From Leptospira jelokensis (GTDB lineage: Bacteria > Spirochaetota > Leptospiria > Leptospirales > Leptospiraceae): DNA of 64,000 nucleotides. The translations under genes and the position numbers were made by a program. Where the stretch lies: the NCBI RefSeq assembly GCF_004769635.1, contig NZ_RQGH01000011.1:428283-492282 (forward strand), in the 5' to 3' direction. The notes beneath the pieces were generated by a model. The model was given only the letters and a program-made list of their open reading frames with translations, made no database searches and had not been told where the DNA came from. Below, in pieces: positions 43,330 to 54,056 of this stretch. Positions within the stretch are counted from its first letter, which is position 1, and each line of letters begins with the position of its first letter.

Positions 43330-44730
43330 ATGGCGACAAAACAAGCAACGAAAGAAACTGGGCTATTCGAAGCCATCCAACAATTCTGTCAGGACAAATC
43401 TCTTGATAGAGAACTCGTACTCGGTGTCATCCGCGACTCCCTCCTTGCCGCTTATCGCAAAAAAGTTGGTTTAGAAGCGGAAACGGACGACCGCTGCCAA
43501 GTTGAATTTGGCTCCGACAATAAAAATGAAATCATCATCTCTGTGTTACGCGATGTCGTAGCAGATAAAACAACAAACCCTCTCGAAGTTTCTTTGGAAG
43601 ATGCACAAAAGATCGATCCAAAGGTCGAAGTAGGAAGCCAAATCCGAGTGTTTGAAAAACCACAAGACTTGTCTCGTGTCCTTTCAAGCCAAGCAAAACA
43701 AATGGTTTTCCAACGTCTACGCGACATGGAAAAAGAATTACTCTACCAAGAATACAAATCCAAGGAAGGGGAACTCACTCATGGGTACTTCCAACGTTGG
43801 AAAAAGGACATCATGTCAATCGACCTTGGTAAGGTAGAAGGCATCATGTTAAAAAAAGACCAAAACCCTGGCGAAAAGTACCGCCAAGGGGACCGTCTGA
43901 AAGCCATCATTTCTCGTGTGGAACTGAGACCTCGTGAACCGATGCCTGTCATCACATTATCCCGTGCGTCTGGTGACTTTGTCAAAAAACTCTTCGAAAT
44001 GGAAATCCCAGAAGTGTATGATGGCATTGTGGAAATCCGAGATGTCGCGCGTATCCCGTCTTACAGAACAAAGGTGGTTGTCACCACAAGTAAATCTGAT
44101 GTAGACCCAGTGGGTGCTTGTGTGGGGATGAAAGGGGTTCGGATCCAAGCCATCGTAAGAGAACTTGGAAATGAAAGGATCGATATTGTGCTCCATTCGG
44201 ATGAACCAAGTGTCTTCATTGCCAATGCCATCTCTCCTGCAAAACCAGTAGAAGTGCATGTGGATAGAAAACGTGGGGATGCACTTGTCATTGTCCCAGA
44301 TGAATCCTTATCCCTTGCGATTGGGATCAATGGTTCCAATGTAAAACTTGTGTCCCAACTTTCGGGATTTAAAATCGATATCAAAACTGTATCACAATAC
44401 AACCAAGAACTCGCATCACCTGAAGCACGCGAAAAATTGGACAGACTCTTCAATGCCCAACAAGAAGCAATGGAAGAATCGGAAGACGGTTACAACGAGT
44501 CAAGTGGAGAAGAGGAAGAAGAAGGTTCTGGATACACACCTCTCTCTGAAATCCCGGGTCTCACACCGAGGATCGTTGGCCTATTAGAAGCCGGTGGGAT
44601 CAAAAATGTGGAAACCCTCCTTGAGTTCAGCCAGGAAGAACTTTCGAAAATTTCCGGGATCGGAAAAACCACGGCAGAACAGATATTACGTCTGTTACGT
44701 GAGTCAATCGAATGGGTAGAAGAGGGTTAA
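43330..44730 (+). CDS. nusA: Transcription termination/antitermination factor NusA
   Basis: A 466-residue NusA with an N-terminal RNA polymerase-binding domain, an S1 domain near residues 137-200, two KH domains (DPVGACVGMKGVRIQAIVRE, LAIGINGSNVKLVSQLSGFK) and an acidic linker (NESSGEEEEEG). It ends with one helix-hairpin-helix repeat (LSKISGIGKTTAEQILRLLR). NusA modulates pausing, termination and antitermination. Position between rimP and infB is the usual one. Confidence 0.97.
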   Translation: MATKQATKETGLFEAIQQFCQDKSLDRELVLGVIRDSLLAAYRKKVGLEAETDDRCQVEFGSDNKNEIIISVLRDVVADKTTNPLEVSLEDAQKIDPKVEVGSQIRVFEKPQDLSRVLSSQAKQMVFQRLRDMEKELLYQEYKSKEGELTHGYFQRWKKDIMSIDLGKVEGIMLKKDQNPGEKYRQGDRLKAIISRVELRPREPMPVITLSRASGDFVKKLFEMEIPEVYDGIVEIRDVARIPSYRTKVVVTTSKSDVDPVGACVGMKGVRIQAIVRELGNERIDIVLHSDEPSVFIANAISPAKPVEVHVDRKRGDALVIVPDESLSLAIGINGSNVKLVSQLSGFKIDIKTVSQYNQELASPEAREKLDRLFNAQQEAMEESEDGYNESSGEEEEEGSGYTPLSEIPGLTPRIVGLLEAGGIKNVETLLEFSQEELSKISGIGKTTAEQILRLLRESIEWVEEG

Positions 44731-44745
44731 GTTTTAAGGCATAAT

Positions 44746-47487
44746 ATGGAAGAGCAAAAATCGATCAAAGAAACCCTCCAGCAAGGAGCCAGTGGTGACA
44801 AAACCAAGAAAAAACTTGTCATCAAAAAGAAAGCGGCCCCTTCTGATGAGAAAAAAGAATCCAGTTCCGGGAACCAAGAGCCTAAAGCTGCGGCAGAAGT
44901 GAAACAACCTTCTACTCCTAGTGCGGACAAAAAAAAGGATTTAAACGAACTCATTCGGGAAGAAGCAAAACGACAAGGTCTCGGATCTGGTCCGCAAGCT
45001 CCTTCCCAAGCATCTCCGATTGTTTCTCGTCCAGAACGAAAACCGGAACCTCTTCCTCCACAAGAAAGAGAAAAACCACCGATGGACCGAAAACCGGAAT
45101 CCATCTTATCAGGCGACACATCTTCACCAAACTATCGTTCTGGTGGAGGGCAAGGTGGTGGAAACCAAGGGTATTTTAGAAAAGAAGACCGCAATCCAAT
45201 TGTGAGCCGGCCTACAACCCCACGTCCGCAAAGACAGGATGGCCAAGGTGGTGGTTACCAAGGGAATCGCGGACCAGGCCAAGGTGGTGGTTACCAAGGG
45301 AATCGTGGACCAGGCCAAGGTGGTGGTTACCAAGGGAATCGCGGACCAGGCCAAGGCGGTGGTTACCAAGGGAATCGTGGACCAGGCCAAGGCGGCGGTG
45401 GATACCAGGGAAATCGTGGACCAGGCCAAGGCGGCCCAGGTGGATACCAGGGAAATCGTGGACCAGGACAAGGTGGTCCCGGTGGCTACCAAGGAAACCG
45501 TGGGGCAAGACCCATTGGCCAAGGTGGCCCAGGTGGCGGTGGCAGACCTCCCGGTGATGCTCCCTTTGGTGCTCCTCCAGGAGGACTTCCAGGTGCTGGT
45601 GGTCCCGGTGGTGCCAAAAAGAAAGTTTTTGATAAAGAAAAAGGTGGAAGGGAAGAAAACGAAAACACAAAGTTTTTCAAACAATCCTTTCGCAAACAAA
45701 AAGCACAGGCTGCTGCCCTCGCCGCAGTTCCCAAAGAAATTTCCATTTTAGAAAACATCCAAGTGGGTGAGATTGCTAAAAAACTAAACCTTAAACCAGG
45801 GGAAGTGATTAGCAAACTCATGAAGATGGGGATGATGGTAACGATCAATAACGTTATCGATGCGGAAACGGCATCGATTCTTGCAGACGATTACGGTTGT
45901 AAGGTGAAGATCGTTTCCCTTTATGACGAAACTGTCATTGAAGAAGAAAAAGACGATCCAGATGATTACATCACACGTCCTCCTGTTGTTACTATCATGG
46001 GTCACGTTGACCATGGTAAAACCAAACTCCTCGATACGATTCGGTCTTCCCGAGTGGCAGAAGGGGAATCTGGTGGGATCACACAACACATTGGTGCTTA
46101 CCAAGTGCAAACAGAACGTGGAAAAATTGCCTTCCTCGATACACCTGGTCACGAAGCCTTTACTTCGATGAGAGCACGTGGTGCCTCCGTTACTGATATT
46201 GTGGTGCTCGTTGTGGCTGCTGATGATGGGGTGATGCCGCAAACCATCGAAGCCATCAACCATGCCAAAGAAGCAGAAGTTCCGATCATTGTTGCGGTGA
46301 ATAAAATTGATTTACCAGCAGCAAACCCAGAAAAGGTAAGACAAGAACTTTCCAACTACGGTTTACAACCAGAAGAATGGGGTGGAACTACCATCTTCTG
46401 TGATATATCAGCAAAAAGTAATATTGGAATTGATAAACTGCTTGAGATGCTCATCATCCAGGCAGAACTCCTAGATCACAAAGCAAATCCGAAACGAAAA
46501 GCAAAAGGAACCATTGTAGAAGCGAAACTCGATCCAGGTCGTGGTGCTGTGGCAACGGTTCTCATCCAAAACGGAACCCTTCGTGTGGGTGATGCCTTTG
46601 TTGCGGGTGTACATGCTGGTCGCGTCCGTGCGATGTATGACGACCTTGGTCGTTCCATTAAAGAAGCAGGCCCATCCTTCCCGGCACTTGTGACGGGTCT
46701 TGATGGTGTTCCTGATGCAGGAGCTCCATTTGATGTGGTGATCGATGACAAAGAAGCAAGGACCATCTCGCATAGCCGACAAGACTATGAAAGACTTGGC
46801 CAATCGAAAAATGCTGCCACTCGAGTGACACTCGACAATATGAGTGAGATCATCAAACAAGGTGCACTCAAAGAACTCAAAGTCATCATCAAAGCGGACG
46901 TTCGCGGATCGACTGAAGCGGTGAAAGAAGCCCTCGAAAAACTTTCGACTGCAGATGTTCGTTTGAATGTGATCCATGCAGGGACTGGTGCCATTGTGGA
47001 TTCCGATATCATCTTAGCTTCCGCATCGAATGCGATTGTGATTGGTTTCCACACCCGTGCGAATCCAAAAACAGTATCTCTTGCTGAAAAAGAAAAAGTC
47101 GAAATCAAATACTACAGCATCATCTATGATGTGGTGAACGAAGTGAAAGCTTCCATGGAAGGAATGCTCGAACCTGAGAAAGTGGAAAACATCATTGGAA
47201 AAGTGGAAATACGAGATGTATTCAAAATTTCCAAAGTGGGGAACATTGCAGGTTGTATGGTGAAATCCGGTAAGGTAACCAAACAAGCACATGTTCGTGT
47301 GATTTCCAGCGAAACAGGTGAGATCACTTGGGAAGGGAAAATCAAAAACCTCAAACGTATGAAAGACGATGTGGCTGATGTCCTCACTGGGTTTGAATGT
47401 GGTATCTTACTTGATGGATTCAACGACTTCTCCGTGGGTGATGAGATCGAAGCATACGAGATCCGAGAGATTGCTCGTAAACTCTAA
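44746..47487 (+). CDS. infB: Translation initiation factor IF-2
   Basis: A 913-residue IF-2. The first 300 residues are Lys/Glu- and Gly-rich and include seven tandem [16 protein letters not shown] repeats. The IF2_N domain lies at about 328-385 ([20 protein letters not shown]). The G domain has [23 protein letters not shown] and NKIDLP. Domains II to IV follow, ending [14 protein letters not shown]-2 brings initiator tRNA to the 30S subunit and promotes subunit joining. The repeat-rich N-terminus is unusual in composition and probably disordered. Confidence 0.97.
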   Translation: MEEQKSIKETLQQGASGDKTKKKLVIKKKAAPSDEKKESSSGNQEPKAAAEVKQPSTPSADKKKDLNELIREEAKRQGLGSGPQAPSQASPIVSRPERKPEPLPPQEREKPPMDRKPESILSGDTSSPNYRSGGGQGGGNQGYFRKEDRNPIVSRPTTPRPQRQDGQGGGYQGNRGPGQGGGYQGNRGPGQGGGYQGNRGPGQGGGYQGNRGPGQGGGGYQGNRGPGQGGPGGYQGNRGPGQGGPGGYQGNRGARPIGQGGPGGGGRPPGDAPFGAPPGGLPGAGGPGGAKKKVFDKEKGGREENENTKFFKQSFRKQKAQAAALAAVPKEISILENIQVGEIAKKLNLKPGEVISKLMKMGMMVTINNVIDAETASILADDYGCKVKIVSLYDETVIEEEKDDPDDYITRPPVVTIMGHVDHGKTKLLDTIRSSRVAEGESGGITQHIGAYQVQTERGKIAFLDTPGHEAFTSMRARGASVTDIVVLVVAADDGVMPQTIEAINHAKEAEVPIIVAVNKIDLPAANPEKVRQELSNYGLQPEEWGGTTIFCDISAKSNIGIDKLLEMLIIQAELLDHKANPKRKAKGTIVEAKLDPGRGAVATVLIQNGTLRVGDAFVAGVHAGRVRAMYDDLGRSIKEAGPSFPALVTGLDGVPDAGAPFDVVIDDKEARTISHSRQDYERLGQSKNAATRVTLDNMSEIIKQGALKELKVIIKADVRGSTEAVKEALEKLSTADVRLNVIHAGTGAIVDSDIILASASNAIVIGFHTRANPKTVSLAEKEKVEIKYYSIIYDVVNEVKASMEGMLEPEKVENIIGKVEIRDVFKISKVGNIAGCMVKSGKVTKQAHVRVISSETGEITWEGKIKNLKRMKDDVADVLTGFECGILLDGFNDFSVGDEIEAYEIREIARKL
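45241..45507 (+). repeat. Tandem 36-42 bp repeats within infB (seven units)
   Basis: Four 36-base units start at 45241, 45277, 45313 and 45349, then one of 39 and two of 42 bases. Each encodes GQGG(x)GYQGNRGP with extra Gly or Pro-Gly in the longer ones. All lengths are multiples of three, so copy-number change keeps the frame. The first four units differ by only a few bases, which suggests recent expansion by slippage or unequal crossing over. Confidence 0.92.
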
Positions 47488-47497
47488 GGCGGCCTAA

Positions 47498-47941
47498 ATG
47501 AATCCCATTCGAATGAAAAAACTCGAATCGGAGATCATCCGCCTTATCTCCTCTGCGATCTTAGAAGGCAAGGTAAAAGACCCTCGGGTCTTTTTGCCAA
47601 GTTTCCACCGCATTGAAATCAGCGAAGACTTAAAGTATGCGAAAGTATACTTCACTGCACTCTGTAATAACAACGAACGAAAAAAACTCACACAAGGGCT
47701 TGTTTCCTGTGCGGGGTTTTTATCTTCGCTTGTTGGGAAAAACCTCCACCTTCACACCAATCCAAAATTTAGTTTTGTCTGGGACAACAACTACATCAAA
47801 AGTTTAGAAGTGAACCGACTCATCGATGAATCAGCACCAAAAACTTTATTTGAAGAACTCCATCCAGAGGAAAGGGAAGAGGAAAACGCAGATACAGATT
47901 CGGAAATAGCGGATACAGAAAACGATACCGATTTCGAATAA
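47498..47941 (+). CDS. rbfA: Ribosome-binding factor A
   Basis: RbfA binds the 30S subunit during 16S rRNA maturation. This 147-residue protein has the KH-like fold motifs IIRLISSAILEGKVKDPRVF and ISEDLKYAKVYFTALCNNNE, and the conserved PKFSFVWDNNYIKSLEVNRL. The C-terminal 35 residues are a strongly acidic tail, an extension beyond the usual domain. It follows infB by ten bases. Confidence 0.93.
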   Translation: MNPIRMKKLESEIIRLISSAILEGKVKDPRVFLPSFHRIEISEDLKYAKVYFTALCNNNERKKLTQGLVSCAGFLSSLVGKNLHLHTNPKFSFVWDNNYIKSLEVNRLIDESAPKTLFEELHPEEREEENADTDSEIADTENDTDFE

Positions 47942-47969
47942 ACACATAAGTGTTGTTTGGTGAAATGCT

Positions 47970-48899
47970 ATGGCAAGACCTTACCAATCTGGATTTTTAT
48001 TTGTGTATAAACCACCTGGGATCACGAGTTCCGATTTGGTTTTAAGAACCAAACGTTTGCTCGGTCAGAAATCGGTGGGGCATACGGGAACTCTCGACAG
48101 GTTTGCAGAGGGACTCCTAATTTTGCCTTGCGGGGATTACACGGCATTCTCCCAAGTATTCCTAGGGAAAGACAAAACCTATTTGGCAGAAGTGATTGTT
48201 GGGCTTCGTACGGATTCAGGTGACCCCGATGGGGTTGTGGAAATGGATGAGCGCAAATCAGCGAAACAATCTTTCCTTTCTACCTTTCCCATCCAGAAAT
48301 TGGAATCTGAGCTCCAAACTCTTACCAATCTCAAAACCCAAAAAGCACCGAAAATTTCAGCTCTGAAAGTTGGTGGGAAACGGCAATCTGATCTTTTCCG
48401 AGAAGGAACTACTGTGGAAGAAAAGGAACGTGCCATCACCATCCATTCGGTAAACGACATCCAATTCACAGAAGACGGGTTTTCCTTTCGCATCCATGTG
48501 AGTTCTGGGACGTACATCCGTAAAATTGTCCTCGACCTCTCTGAGAAATGGGGGATCCCACTCTCGCTTGGAAGGCTTGTCCGAGAATCCATTGGAGAGT
48601 ATGGGTTGGAGGGTGCCAAAACCTTGGACCAGATTACCTTTTTGGATTTGAAAGGTTGGAAAGAAGTGTTCCCTTTGCCGATTCGCCTCGTGGATGAAGC
48701 GGAAAAAAAAGCGGTCATCCACGGCGGATACATTTGGGACAAACTCCCCAAGGCGGATGAAAATGGGTTTTATATCGTAGACTCTGACGAAAAGACGATC
48801 CTTGCTTGGTGTTCGTACGCAGAGAAACCGGCCCACATTCCTTACCGATACCGAAAAGTATTTTTTGACCCTTCCGCAAAAATTATGTTTTCTAAATGA
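47970..48899 (+). CDS. truB: tRNA pseudouridine(55) synthase TruB
   Basis: TruB makes pseudouridine 55 in the T-loop of tRNAs. The 309-residue protein has the catalytic motif VGHTGTLDRFAEGLLILPCG with Asp43; the usual Pro after Asp is Arg here. Other TruB blocks are GFLFVYKPPGITSSDLVLRT, KAPKISALKVGGKRQSDLFR and FRIHVSSGTYIRKIVLDL. Order rbfA-truB-rpsO is conserved in bacteria. Confidence 0.95.
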   Translation: MARPYQSGFLFVYKPPGITSSDLVLRTKRLLGQKSVGHTGTLDRFAEGLLILPCGDYTAFSQVFLGKDKTYLAEVIVGLRTDSGDPDGVVEMDERKSAKQSFLSTFPIQKLESELQTLTNLKTQKAPKISALKVGGKRQSDLFREGTTVEEKERAITIHSVNDIQFTEDGFSFRIHVSSGTYIRKIVLDLSEKWGIPLSLGRLVRESIGEYGLEGAKTLDQITFLDLKGWKEVFPLPIRLVDEAEKKAVIHGGYIWDKLPKADENGFYIVDSDEKTILAWCSYAEKPAHIPYRYRKVFFDPSAKIMFSK

Positions 48900-48925
48900 G
48901 TCCTTCTTAAAATCTGGATACTGTT

Positions 48926-49192
48926 ATGATCACAAAAGAACAAAAACAGCAGATCATTGCTACTTTCGGTAGCAAGCCAAACGACTCAGGTTCTGCAGAA
49001 GTACAAATCGCTCTTCTCGACTCTCGTATCAAAGACCTTACGGAACACTTCAAAGCAAACAAGAAGGATTTCCACTCTCGCCGTGGCCTCATCGCTATGG
49101 TAAACCAGAGAAAGAGTTTATTGGAATACCTCAAACGTTCCAACCTAGAAAGTTATAAAAAGCTGATTGAAAAACTCGGCCTTAGGAAGTAA
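48926..49192 (+). CDS. rpsO: 30S ribosomal protein S15
   Basis: The 88-residue protein matches S15: [60 protein letters not shown] and [21 protein letters not shown]15 binds 16S rRNA at the three-way junction and organises the platform. It lies six bases upstream of pnp, the usual rpsO-pnp pairing. Confidence 0.98.
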   Translation: MITKEQKQQIIATFGSKPNDSGSAEVQIALLDSRIKDLTEHFKANKKDFHSRRGLIAMVNQRKSLLEYLKRSNLESYKKLIEKLGLRK

Positions 49193-49197
49193 TTCCT

Positions 49198-51288
49198 ATG
49201 GCTACAGAGTACACTGGTGTTTGGGGTAGAGATTCGATTACCCTAGAGACCGGCAAGTGGGCGAAACAAGCTCACGGGTCGGTTGTATACAAAACCGGAA
49301 ATTTGGTCCTGCTTGCCACAGTGTGCGCGGCAGACGAACCAAAAGATGGACAAGATTTTTTCCCATTAACTTGCGAATACACGGAGAAGGCTTACTCGGT
49401 AGGTCGTTTCCCTGGTGGATACTTCAAACGTGAAGCAAAACCAGCTGAACACGAAGTACTCCTTTCCCGTATCATCGACAGACCCATTCGTCCTATGTTC
49501 CCAGAAGGTTACTTCTCGGAAGTCCAACTCCTCGTTCAAGTTTTATCCGCAGACAAACAAGTATCGGTCCAAGGCCATGCGATTAACGCAGCTTCGGCGG
49601 CGCTTTCTGTTTCTTCCATTCCGTTTGCAGGTCCCATTGCAGGAGCTCGTATCGGTCGTATCGGTGGAGAATTTGTTCTGAACCCTACTAACGAAGAGAT
49701 CACAAAATCTGATTTGGACTTAGTGGTTGCGGGAACCAAAGATGCCATCGTCATGATCGAAGGGGAAGCAAACGAAATCTCCAAAGATGACATGATGGCA
49801 GCACTTCGTTTTGCACAAGAGCAATTGAAAATTGCTGTTGCCATGCAAGAAGAATTAGCAAAGAAAAATGGAACTGTCAAAAAGGAAGTGGTTTTAAAAG
49901 CTCCTGACAAAGAACTCCATGCTAAAATTCGTGAATTCGCATTCGAACGTTTGACTGCTGCCAACAAAAATGCAGACAAAGCAAAACGTAACGACGACAT
50001 CAAAGCCATTAACAAAGAAACGGTTGAACATTTTAAAACCTTACTGGCTCCTGAAGACAAATCGAAAGACATCAAACATTTCTTACATGAATTGGAATAC
50101 GAAGTGGTCCGCGAACTTGTGCTTGGCGAAGGGATTCGTTTTGACGGTCGTAAAACGGACGAGATCCGAAAGATTTCTTGTGAAGTGGATGTGCTCCCTG
50201 GACCACATGGTTCAGCAGTTTTTACCAGAGGGCAAACACAGTCCCTTGGGGTGATGACACTCGGAACCACTTCTGACAACCAAAGGTATGAGACACTCGA
50301 AGGTTCCAAAGAAAAGAACTTTATGTTACACTACAACTTCCCTGCGTTTTCCGTAGGCGAGGTAAGACGTAACTCTGGTCCTGGAAGGCGTGAAATTGGT
50401 CACGGGAACTTAGCGGAACGTGCCATTAAAAAAGTCCTGCCAACACAAACGGAGTTTCCGTATGTGATCAGGCTTGTCTCTGAAATTTTAGAATCCAATG
50501 GATCCTCTTCCATGGCATCTGTTTGTTCTGGAACACTGGCGCTTATGGCAGGTGGAGTTCCGATTTCTGGCCCTGTGTCTGGGATTGCGATGGGACTTTT
50601 CAGTGATGAAAAGGGTCGTTTTGCAGTACTTTCTGACATTGCTGGGATTGAAGACCACTTCGGTGATATGGACTTCAAACTTGCAGGGACCAAAAAAGGG
50701 ATCACGGCTTTCCAAATGGACCTAAAAGTCAATGGACTTGGTTTGGAAGTCTTACAAAAGGCCATTGAACAAGCAGAAGTTGGTCGTGACCATATCCTTG
50801 GTGAAATGAACAAAGCCATTTCTTCTGTGAAGGGAAACCTTAGCGAAAACGCTCCTCGCATCACACAAAAACAAATTCCAAAAGATCGAATTGGAGAGCT
50901 CATTGGCCCAGGTGGGAAAATGATCCGTGCCATCATCGAACAATCTGGTTCTGAGATTTCAGTGGATGATTCAGGAAAGGTAACCATTGCCTCCCCAAGT
51001 GAAGAGTCCAAAGAAAAAGCCATTGCCATGATCGATGGAATCTTTGAAGAAATTGAAGTGGGAAAAATCTACGAAGGTGTCATCAAACGTATCGCTGACT
51101 TTGGGGCTTTTGTGGAAATTTTACCTGGAAAAGAAGGTCTTTGCCACATCTCCAAATTGGATGTGAAACGAGTACAATCTGTTCGTGACATTGTTTCCGA
51201 AGGGGAAAAAATCAAAGTGAAAGTGATTTCCGTTGATAAAATGGGAAAAATTGATCTTTCGAGAAAGGATGTCCTTTTAGACAACTAA
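49198..51288 (+). CDS. pnp: Polyribonucleotide nucleotidyltransferase (PNPase)
   Basis: PNPase degrades RNA 3' to 5' using phosphate. The 696-residue protein has two RNase PH domains ([40 protein letters not shown]), a linking helical domain, a KH domain ([20 protein letters not shown]) and an S1 domain ([20 protein letters not shown]). Length is standard. It is co-transcribed with rpsO. Confidence 0.98.
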   Translation: MATEYTGVWGRDSITLETGKWAKQAHGSVVYKTGNLVLLATVCAADEPKDGQDFFPLTCEYTEKAYSVGRFPGGYFKREAKPAEHEVLLSRIIDRPIRPMFPEGYFSEVQLLVQVLSADKQVSVQGHAINAASAALSVSSIPFAGPIAGARIGRIGGEFVLNPTNEEITKSDLDLVVAGTKDAIVMIEGEANEISKDDMMAALRFAQEQLKIAVAMQEELAKKNGTVKKEVVLKAPDKELHAKIREFAFERLTAANKNADKAKRNDDIKAINKETVEHFKTLLAPEDKSKDIKHFLHELEYEVVRELVLGEGIRFDGRKTDEIRKISCEVDVLPGPHGSAVFTRGQTQSLGVMTLGTTSDNQRYETLEGSKEKNFMLHYNFPAFSVGEVRRNSGPGRREIGHGNLAERAIKKVLPTQTEFPYVIRLVSEILESNGSSSMASVCSGTLALMAGGVPISGPVSGIAMGLFSDEKGRFAVLSDIAGIEDHFGDMDFKLAGTKKGITAFQMDLKVNGLGLEVLQKAIEQAEVGRDHILGEMNKAISSVKGNLSENAPRITQKQIPKDRIGELIGPGGKMIRAIIEQSGSEISVDDSGKVTIASPSEESKEKAIAMIDGIFEEIEVGKIYEGVIKRIADFGAFVEILPGKEGLCHISKLDVKRVQSVRDIVSEGEKIKVKVISVDKMGKIDLSRKDVLLDN

Positions 51289-51325
51289 ACAGTCCCCAAA
51301 CATCTGTTTGGGGGGAGTGAACCAA

Positions 51326-52612
51326 ATGGCACCCGTCATTGAATGCAAACGAACTGTATTGCCAAACGGCCTTACGGTTCTTTTCCAACCTATGAAACAC
51401 GCATCCTCGATGGGGGTGGGTGTTTTTTTAAAACAAGGCAGTCTTGCCGAAACCAATTCCGAACATGGATACTTTCACTTTTTAGAGCATATGCTCTTCA
51501 AAGACACAGAAACTCGCACGAGTAAAGAAATTGCTGAGTCCATTGAGAGAGTGGGTGGGATCTTAAATGGTTCTACGGGTCGCGAATACACACAGTACTA
51601 TGTAGTTGCCATCAAAAACCAAGCAGAACTTGCCTTTGAAATTTTATCCGATATGTTATTTCGACCTCTCTTTCGAAAAGAGGACATCCAAACAGAAAAA
51701 GGTGTCATCATGGAAGAGATGCGTTCGTATGAAGATGCCCCTGATGATTTTGTATACGATTATTACTTTCGTAATATCTTTGGGAAGTCACCTTACGGCC
51801 GTGATATCATTGGCACTAAAAAATCAGTGACTGGAGTCACAGAAAACTCCATCCGAAAATTTTTTGAAAAACATTACTTTCCTAAGAATATGGTGATTTC
51901 TGTTTCAGGGAATTTTACTTGGGAGAAGGTGCTCGACCTTACCAAAAAATACTTTTCCTTTGAAAATCCCAAAGGGAAATCACCGACTGAACTCATTATC
52001 CCTGCGCCTAAAAAGAGTTATTCGAAGCATTTGGAACGTCGGAAAATCGAACAATTCCATATCATGTTAGGTGTGAATGGAAAACAGAGGGACTACCGAA
52101 CGGTCACAGTATCAGGTCTTATCTCAACCATTCTCGGTGGAGGTATGGCCTCTCGGCTTTTCCAAAACATCCGTGAAAAAGAAGGTCTTTGTTATAGCAT
52201 TTATAGTTTTCCTTCTTATTACAAAACCACTGGGCTTTTTTCCATTTCCTCTGCGACTTCAAAAGAAAAGGCCGCACGGTGTGTGGAACTCATCTTAAAA
52301 GAATTGGAACAAATCACAAAACAAGGTTTTTCCAAACAAGAACTTGCTGATGCCAAATCCAACCAAATGGGTTCCATAGCCATCGGGTATGAACTACCAG
52401 AAAACCGGATGAATAATATTGGCTTACAGGAAATCTATTATGGTCAGTACTTTTCTTTAGAAGATAGAATGAAGGCAATCAAATCCGTTACCTTAGACGA
52501 AATCAATCAGGCCGCCAAAGAGATGTTTGGTTTGGATAAAGTGCATTTGTCTTGTGTGGGGGATATGACAGAAAGCCAATTTGCTAAAATCCCCGTGCAA
52601 TTTGGTGGATAA
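51326..52612 (+). CDS. M16-family zinc peptidase
   Basis: A 428-residue pitrilysin-family peptidase with no signal peptide. The inverted zinc site HFLEH lies at about residues 51-55 and the third ligand is in the downstream VIMEEMRSYEDAPDDF segment. The C-terminal half has the family Arg-Tyr region as REKEGLCYSIYSFPSYYKTT. The ATG at 51326 has GGGGGGAG eight bases upstream, better than the TTG at 51308. Homologues sit beside pnp in many bacteria. Confidence 0.92.
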   Translation: MAPVIECKRTVLPNGLTVLFQPMKHASSMGVGVFLKQGSLAETNSEHGYFHFLEHMLFKDTETRTSKEIAESIERVGGILNGSTGREYTQYYVVAIKNQAELAFEILSDMLFRPLFRKEDIQTEKGVIMEEMRSYEDAPDDFVYDYYFRNIFGKSPYGRDIIGTKKSVTGVTENSIRKFFEKHYFPKNMVISVSGNFTWEKVLDLTKKYFSFENPKGKSPTELIIPAPKKSYSKHLERRKIEQFHIMLGVNGKQRDYRTVTVSGLISTILGGGMASRLFQNIREKEGLCYSIYSFPSYYKTTGLFSISSATSKEKAARCVELILKELEQITKQGFSKQELADAKSNQMGSIAIGYELPENRMNNIGLQEIYYGQYFSLEDRMKAIKSVTLDEINQAAKEMFGLDKVHLSCVGDMTESQFAKIPVQFGG

Positions 52613-52737
52613 AAAAAGACTGAGTCTAGGTAGCAAAACATGAATTGGGTGTGCCCATTTGACTCGTTATCTACTGGATCCGAAGTAAGTCGTCTGATTT
52701 AGAAAATCCAAAATCCAATGTGTAACAAAAGGACTTT

Positions 52738-53187
52738 ATGTTAGAATTCAAAGGCCAGCTCCAAATCCAAATCTTAAAAGAAGGGGCTGTTGTCCCAGAA
52801 TACAAAACTACCGGGTCAGCAGGGATGGACCTCTCCGCATGCCTTTTGGAAAACCTTATCCTTCCAAAAGGAGAGGTGGTTTTTGTGCCGACGGGCCTAG
52901 CCATGGCAATCCCCGAAGGGTATGAAGGGCAAATTCGACCTCGCAGTGGATTTTCAACCAAAAACCGCATCATGATGCCGAATGGCCCAGGGACAATCGA
53001 CTCAGACTACCGGGGTGAAATCCTGATCCCACTCCTCAACTTGGGTGGAGAGGACTTTGTCTTAGAACCAGCGACAAGGATTGCCCAAATTGTTTTCCAA
53101 TTAGTGGCCAAACTCTCGGTGCAAGTGGTTCCAAAACTTGGGGATACGGCTCGGGGAACGGGTGGGTTCGGCAGCACCGGAAAATAA
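52738..53187 (+). CDS. dut: dUTP diphosphatase
   Basis: dUTPase converts dUTP to dUMP and pyrophosphate, keeping uracil out of DNA. The 149-residue trimeric-type enzyme has all five motifs: TGSAGMDLSA, IRPRSGFSTK, GPGTIDSDYRGEI, ATRIAQIVFQ and RGTGGFGSTG. AAAGGA precedes the ATG. It lies 125 bases after the M16 gene and 71 before flgG. Confidence 0.97.
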   Translation: MLEFKGQLQIQILKEGAVVPEYKTTGSAGMDLSACLLENLILPKGEVVFVPTGLAMAIPEGYEGQIRPRSGFSTKNRIMMPNGPGTIDSDYRGEILIPLLNLGGEDFVLEPATRIAQIVFQLVAKLSVQVVPKLGDTARGTGGFGSTGK

Positions 53188-53230
53188 GACATAATCAAAA
53201 AAAAAGACACTTAGCTTTTTTCGGAGATGA

Positions 53231-53237
53231 CCGATAG
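53231..53237 (+). promoter_or_regulatory. CCGATAG element upstream of flgG
   Basis: CCGATAG followed by AAGCTGTAG lies 21 bases before the flgG start. A similar element precedes the flgJ-like gene and a weaker one precedes flgF. The GCCGATAA -10 box of flagellar sigma-28 promoters is close to this, but no clear TAAA -35 is seen at the expected distance. Confidence 0.3.
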
Positions 53238-53258
53238 AAGCTGTAGAGGTGCCTTTTT

Positions 53259-54056
53259 ATGATGCGATCCCTTTGGACCGGTGCGACCGGGATGATTGCC
53301 CAACAATTTCACATTGATACCGTTGCCAATAACTTAGCCAACGTCAACACAACAGGGTTTAAAAAGAACCGTGTGGACTTTGAAGACTTAGTTTACCAAC
53401 ACCAAGTGCTTGCGGGAACTCCAGCCACCTCTGTTTCCGAAATCCCAACAGGTGTGAATGTGGGACATGGTGTGAAAGTCGCCGCCACACAGAAGTTATT
53501 CGAGATTGGATCCTTCCAAGCCACAGGGAATAAACTAGACCTCGCACTTACAGGCGAGATGGCATTTTTTAAAATCCAAATGCCTGATGGTACTTTTTCT
53601 TACTCAAGAGATGGGTCATTTAAAATTGATTCCAACCAACAAGTGGTTACATCGAACGGGTATTTGCTCGAACCTCCCATCATCCTACCTGAAAATGCCA
53701 TTTTAAATACACTTATGGTTTCGGAAGAAGGGGAAGTCACCGTAAAAATCGGAAATGACATTCGCCCGACCACCATCGGCCAATTGGAGCTCTACCGATT
53801 TGTCAACCCAGCGGGTTTGCAAGCTGTGGGGAAAAACTTATTCCGTGAAACCGTCGCCTCTGGACCTGAAATACCAGGGATGCCATCCCAAGAAGGGTAT
53901 GGAAGTGTGTTACAAGGATTTTTAGAAATGAGTAACGTAAAAATCGTGGAAGAAATGGTGAATATGATCGTAGCACAAAGGGCTTATGAATCAAATTCCA
54001 AAACCATCCAAACCTCAGATAACATGCTTTCGACGGCAATTGGGCTAAAACGTTAA
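53259..54056 (+). CDS. flgG: Flagellar distal rod protein FlgG
   Basis: A 265-residue axial protein forming the distal rod of the periplasmic flagellum. It starts MMRSLWTGATGMIAQQFHID with the family motif [20 protein letters not shown], and ends VEEMVNMIVAQRAYESNSKT before the C-terminal helix. Length fits FlgG. The rod operon continues with flgA (one-base overlap), flgH, flgI and flgJ. Confidence 0.96.
   Translation: MMRSLWTGATGMIAQQFHIDTVANNLANVNTTGFKKNRVDFEDLVYQHQVLAGTPATSVSEIPTGVNVGHGVKVAATQKLFEIGSFQATGNKLDLALTGEMAFFKIQMPDGTFSYSRDGSFKIDSNQQVVTSNGYLLEPPIILPENAILNTLMVSEEGEVTVKIGNDIRPTTIGQLELYRFVNPAGLQAVGKNLFRETVASGPEIPGMPSQEGYGSVLQGFLEMSNVKIVEEMVNMIVAQRAYESNSKTIQTSDNMLSTAIGLKR

Noticed and set aside
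45239..45751. 170-codon plus-strand frame and several minus-strand frames across the infB repeat tract
   Set aside because: They are shadows produced by the 36-base repeat, whose length is a multiple of three and so leaves other frames open. The infB frame carries the conserved protein.
49536..50309. 257-codon antisense frame within pnp
   Set aside because: It has no recognisable motif or ribosome site, and pnp on the other strand is conserved throughout.
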